Assembly: GCA_964639665.1 (NCBI GenBank)
Contig: CAZXEU010000122.1
Span: forward strand, 1-35,410
Length of the DNA stretch: 35,410 bases
Source of the DNA: CAZXEU01 sp964639665
GTDB lineage: Bacteria; Bacteroidota; Rhodothermia; Rhodothermales; Bin80
Direction of reading: 5' to 3'
Numbering within the stretch: the first letter of the stretch is position 1; the number at the start of each line of letters is the position of its first letter. The translations under genes and the position numbers were made by a program. Shown one piece after another: positions 33,243 to 35,410 of the stretch. Below the pieces are notes generated by a model. The model ran no database searches. It was given only the letters and a program-made list of their open reading frames with translations, and had not been told where the DNA came from.

Positions 33243-34031
33243 TCACGTTGCACGCTTTCGGGCGGCAGAGGAGTCCGGATTCACGTGCTCCCCGCGGTTC
33301 CAGTGCCAGATTCTCTGGCACGGAAACCTGTTTTCGTACAGCGACCGGCCGACAATCACCGAGTCGACGCCCTGGTGCTGGAGGGCATTGAGGGCCAGGA
33401 GGTCCTCGTAGCTGCCAACACCGCCTGAGGCCGTGATGCGGGTGCGCTTCAGCTTGCCGGCCAGGCTGTGATAGGCAGCCACGTTGGCTCCTGCCATGGT
33501 CCCGTCCCGTCCGATATCGGTATAGATTATGCGCCGCACGCCACGGGCCTCCATGTCAACGGCAAGGTCTGCAGCACTGATGCCGCTGCCGCTCGTCCAT
33601 CCTTCAACGCGAACCTCGCCATCCCGGGCATCGATGCCTACGGCTACCCTGCCGGCCCCAAACTGCTGCACAGCCTTGCCTACCAGGTCTGGATCCCGAA
33701 CCGCTGCCGTGCCGAGGATGACCCTCCTCGCCCCAAGCGCAAGTACAGCCTCGATGTCGGCGAGCGACCGGATGCCGCCGCCTACCTGCACGGGAATGTC
33801 CATCGCGGAGCAAATGCCGCCAATGGCCGCGCGATTGTGCCTGACTGCATGATCCTTGCCGCGTGCGGCGTCCAGATCCACCACATGAAGGGCACGGGCA
33901 AGCTGCGCGCGCCACAGCCTGGCCATCCTTAAGGGGTCGTGGTCGTAGACCGTCTCACGTTCGTAGGAGCCCTGCCACAGCCGGACGCACCTGCCTCCCA
34001 GGAGATCAATGGCCGGAATGAGCAGAATCAT
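33243..34031 (-). CDS. hisA: ProFAR isomerase
   Basis: The 262-residue TIM-barrel isomerase converts ProFAR to PRFAR, the substrate of HisF/HisH. Catalytic D9 (PAIDLLGG) and D134 (VGIDARDGEV) are present, with phosphate-binding VQVGGGIRS and TASGGVGSYEDL. Beyond the usual end near SLYENRF (about 236), a tail of about 26 residues (CQRIWHWNRG..., ending ARKRAT) extends it past the ordinary length of about 240-245. It lies between hisH (46 bp away) and hisF (55 bp away) in the same operon. Confidence 0.95.
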   Translation of the reverse strand: MILLIPAIDLLGGRCVRLWQGSYERETVYDHDPLRMARLWRAQLARALHVVDLDAARGKDHAVRHNRAAIGGICSAMDIPVQVGGGIRSLADIEAVLALGARRVILGTAAVRDPDLVGKAVQQFGAGRVAVGIDARDGEVRVEGWTSGSGISAADLAVDMEARGVRRIIYTDIGRDGTMAGANVAAYHSLAGKLKRTRITASGGVGSYEDLLALNALQHQGVDSVIVGRSLYENRFPCQRIWHWNRGEHVNPDSSAARKRAT

Positions 34032-34077
34032 CAGAAGGATGCTGTAAGGTTGCCGCCAGCCGGGCCGGCTCGATGGC

Positions 34078-34701
34078 TCATCGCGGCATCTCCGTGAAAT
34101 TCTTCAGCATGGTAAGCCCGTTGTGCTGGCTCTTTTCGGGATGAAACTGCATGCCGCATACATTGCCCCGGGCGACAATAGCGGGAAATTCCAGGCCGTA
34201 CGAACAGGTGGCCACGACGCATTCTTCGGCGACGGACGCCGCATGATAGGAGTGAACAAAATAGCAGTGCGCACCGGGCTTGATGCCGTGCAGCAATGGA
34301 GATGTCCGTCGGGGGTGAAGCGCATTCCAGCCCATGTGGGGCACCTTGAGCCTGCTGCCGTTGCCATACGTGTGCCGAAACCGAGTCACGCGCCCGGGAA
34401 GGATGCCAAGGCCCTGGTGGAGGCCGCGTTCCTCACTTTCCTCAAAGAGCATTTGCATGCCAACGCAGACGCCAAGAAAGGGGATGCCCGCTGCCACAGC
34501 CTTGAGTACAGGTTCGTCCAGTCCGCGCCGCCGAACTTCCCTCATGCAAGCGCCGAAGGCTCCGACGCCGGGCAGCACCAGCTTTGAGGCATCTGCGATT
34601 CGCTCAGGACAGTCCGTGCGCTGCACCCGGGCGCCGACATGCTCTAGCGCCTTTTCTATCGACCTGAGATTGCCTATCCCGTAATCGACGATCGTTATCA
34701 T
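34078..34701 (-). CDS. hisH: Imidazole glycerol phosphate synthase glutaminase subunit
   Basis: The 207-residue class-I glutamine amidotransferase supplies ammonia to HisF through the HisF barrel. The triad is C79 (GVCVGMQML), H187 and E189 (QFHPEKSQ), and VDYGIGNLRSIEKAL at the N-terminus is diagnostic. It begins three bases after the proC stop codon, showing tight operon packing, and precedes hisA. Confidence 0.95.
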   Translation of the reverse strand: MITIVDYGIGNLRSIEKALEHVGARVQRTDCPERIADASKLVLPGVGAFGACMREVRRRGLDEPVLKAVAAGIPFLGVCVGMQMLFEESEERGLHQGLGILPGRVTRFRHTYGNGSRLKVPHMGWNALHPRRTSPLLHGIKPGAHCYFVHSYHAASVAEECVVATCSYGLEFPAIVARGNVCGMQFHPEKSQHNGLTMLKNFTEMPR

Positions 34702-34704
34702 GGC

Positions 34705-35410
34705 TCAGTTGGCGAGCTTGCTGAGCTCCTTCGAGCGGTTTGTGGCGGTGGCGACTGCATTGATAAACATGGTGCGCAGCCCGTGTGCTTCAAGCTCGGC
34801 TATGGCGGCTATGGCCGTGCCGCCTGGTGTGGTCACCTCATCGCGCAGGATCGCCGGATGCTTGCCTGTCCTGGAGACGAGCCGCGCAGCGCCGAGCACG
34901 GTCTGCGTGGCCAGCCGGAACGATGTCGGCCGCTGCAGTCCCTGCTTGACTCCTGCGTCCGTAAGCGCTTCGATGAGCATGTACACGTATGCGGGGCCGC
35001 TGCCCGAGAGGCCCGTGGCGGCGTCCATCATGCGCTCGGGCACCTCCTCGACCGTCCCCACGGCTTCGAACATGCGGCGGACGACCTCCATGTGCTCCCG
35101 CGTGGCATGCTCACCGGCGGCAATAGCCGTCGCGCCGTCTTCGACCAGCATAGGCGTATTGGGCATGGTACGCACCACGGGGAGCGCTTGCCCGAAGCCC
35201 GCTCTAATGGCCTCTGTCGTTAGGCCGGCAAGCACGGAGACAATCAAGGTCCCGGGAGCCACGCTGCCGCGTATTTCGTGTATTACGCCCGCCGCGTTTT
35301 GCGGCTTGACCGCAATGATGACAAGCGAGGCACCAGTCACGGCCCAATTGTTGTCGGAGCCCGTAAGAATGCCGGGAAACGTTTCCCGTAGTGCATCGAT
35401 GCCGCTGGAC
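34705..35410 (-). CDS. proC: Pyrroline-5-carboxylate reductase, N-terminus outside the window
   Basis: The C-terminal ~235 residues of ProC, the NAD(P)H-dependent last step of proline synthesis. The reading frame continues without a stop to the window edge (GILTGSDNNW before ASLVIIAVKPQN), so the Rossmann-fold start is cut off. VRTMPNTPMLV, the family signature ATGLSGSGPAYVYMLIEALT and DEVTTPGGTAIAAI are clear. It is the most upstream gene seen of a tight minus-strand run with hisH, hisA and hisF; proline and histidine genes thus share a transcript here. Confidence 0.93.
   Translation of the reverse strand, partial: SSGIDALRETFPGILTGSDNNWAVTGASLVIIAVKPQNAAGVIHEIRGSVAPGTLIVSVLAGLTTEAIRAGFGQALPVVRTMPNTPMLVEDGATAIAAGEHATREHMEVVRRMFEAVGTVEEVPERMMDAATGLSGSGPAYVYMLIEALTDAGVKQGLQRPTSFRLATQTVLGAARLVSRTGKHPAILRDEVTTPGGTAIAAIAELEAHGLRTMFINAVATATNRSKELSKLAN

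Noticed and set aside
1..35410. CRISPR array
   Set aside because: No regularly spaced repeats were seen; the only tandem repeat (93-136) has two adjacent units without spacers.

Overview
The window is an ordinary-looking bacterial chromosome segment (roughly 58-60% GC by eye) carrying about 26 well-supported protein genes, no rRNA, tRNA or CRISPR array that I can see, and several coding-free stretches of 0.3-0.7 kb. The gene set points to a Gram-negative member of the FCB group, most likely Rhodothermota/Bacteroidota-like: a Bacteroidota-style Lgt (GRIGCHLAGDGDWG, FYGGL), a short archaeal-type phosphatidylserine decarboxylase, a TonB-dependent receptor of the carboxypeptidase-regulatory/OMP_b-brl type, a DUF5916 beta-barrel protein, LolA and many lipoproteins, with few recognisable Shine-Dalgarno sequences. 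A Gemmatimonadota-like host is not excluded. This is inference from protein style, not from a phylogeny.

Layout. 1-2.6 kb is the only clearly accessory part: a 22-bp tandem repeat (93-136) that looks like a Tn7/Tn5053-type transposase-binding array, followed on the minus strand by an Xre-ImmA/IrrE metallopeptidase and DUF4411 PIN-like pair, probably a toxin-antitoxin module. 2.6-5.7 kb is one 1013-residue fusion: aminoglycoside-phosphotransferase-like kinase, M23 (LytM) domain and class-III aminotransferase-fold phospho-lyase, predicted to phosphorylate an amino alcohol and then eliminate phosphate and ammonia. 5.7-10.8 kb holds an FKBP lipoprotein, an M24B Xaa-Pro aminopeptidase, MtaB, and the operon psd-pssA-purS (phosphatidylethanolamine synthesis plus a small purine-synthesis subunit). 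10.9-17.8 kb is an envelope/catabolic block: a TonB-dependent receptor, a Tat-signal intradiol dioxygenase, and a DUF5916 outer-membrane-type protein.

18.0-23.0 kb is housekeeping: rnhA divergent from the plus-strand run obgE-rluD-hisS-lgt. 23.4-25.5 kb contains an ICMT/PEMT-like membrane methyltransferase, a small cysteine-rich lipoprotein and an RlmB-type rRNA methyltransferase, separated by long empty stretches. 26.2-28.4 kb has lolA followed by a flippase-like (UPF0104) membrane protein, divergent from a SLOG/molybdenum-carrier-type protein. 28.4-35.4 kb is entirely on the minus strand: proC (cut by the window edge)-hisH-hisA-hisF, then a lipoprotein cytochrome c/beta-propeller protein and a class-V aminotransferase-fold enzyme.

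The most interesting items are the kinase-M23-phospholyase fusion with an intact M23 metal site but no export signal, the possible Tn7-like end beside the toxin-antitoxin pair, the Tat-exported ring-cleavage dioxygenase flanked by two outer-membrane proteins, and the cytochrome c-propeller/PLP-enzyme pair. I found no convincing wholly new multi-gene defence or metabolic system.
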